Assembly (NCBI GenBank): GCA_023248455.1
Contig: JAHFEN010000069.1
Coordinates: 1-5,275, forward strand
Origin: Microcaldota archaeon
GTDB lineage: Archaea; Micrarchaeota; Micrarchaeia; Anstonellales; Anstonellaceae
Length of the DNA stretch: 5,275 nucleotides
Direction of reading: 5' to 3'
This document shows positions 5,214 through 5,275 of the stretch, piece after piece. How positions within the stretch are numbered: position 1 is the first letter of the stretch; every line of letters starts with the position of its first letter. The notes beneath the pieces were generated by a model. It saw only the letters and a list, made by a program, of their open reading frames with translations, had not been told where the DNA came from and did not search any database. The position numbers and the translations under genes were made by a program.

Positions 5214-5275
5214 TCTACTACCGTCAGGATTCTGCCTGCAAAGTAATAAAAAGCTAATCCTGCTCTTTATGCTCG

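Overview
The window looks archaeal. Two of its genes belong to archaeal membrane-lipid synthesis: phosphomevalonate dehydratase and CDP-archaeol synthase. The clearest ribosome-binding sites are of the GGAGG / AGGTGA type, and upstream of the gene ending at 3058 there is a textbook-like archaeal TATA element. Most of the window is fairly G+C-rich (hand count 35 of 60 bases at 2281-2340). Several small secreted or membrane proteins of no named family would fit an uncultured, small-genome (DPANN-like) or euryarchaeal lineage, but the sequence alone does not settle the phylum.

Left block (1-1333): the C-terminal third of the large subunit of phosphomevalonate dehydratase (AcnX family, cut by the window edge) runs straight into its complete small subunit (DUF126 family), 1 bp apart. 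Together they would make the dehydratase of the archaeal modified mevalonate pathway. Facing them, with only 2 bp between the stop codons, is carS for CDP-archaeol synthase, a later step in ether-lipid synthesis. The block therefore covers an early isoprenoid step and a late head-group-activation step.

Middle block (1334-3049): a 119-bp divergent intergenic region holds an AT-rich TATA-like element and a perfect 7-bp inverted repeat. It separates carS from sppA, a short archaeal/Bacillus-type signal peptide peptidase with an intact Ser/Lys dyad. Seven bp after sppA, probably in the same operon, lies a gene for a membrane-tethered or secreted protein. Its C-terminal half holds two tandem cysteine-rich repeats.

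Right block (3058-5275): convergent with the cysteine-rich gene is a 484-residue type I membrane protein. It has a signal peptide, two probable beta-sandwich ectodomains, one membrane span, and a long Pro/Gln-rich then Glu/Lys coiled-coil cytoplasmic tail. It has its own TATA promoter. Upstream of it, on the same strand, is an AT-rich orphan gene of unknown function whose frame stays open to the window edge. A short GC hairpin flanked by T tracts lies between the two and may end its transcript.

I saw no tRNA, rRNA, CRISPR array, insertion sequence or obvious frameshift. The intergenic gaps are all shorter than 140 bp. I found no clearly new system. The best candidates for something undescribed are the cysteine-repeat protein next to SppA, the coiled-coil type I membrane protein, and the AT-rich orphan.
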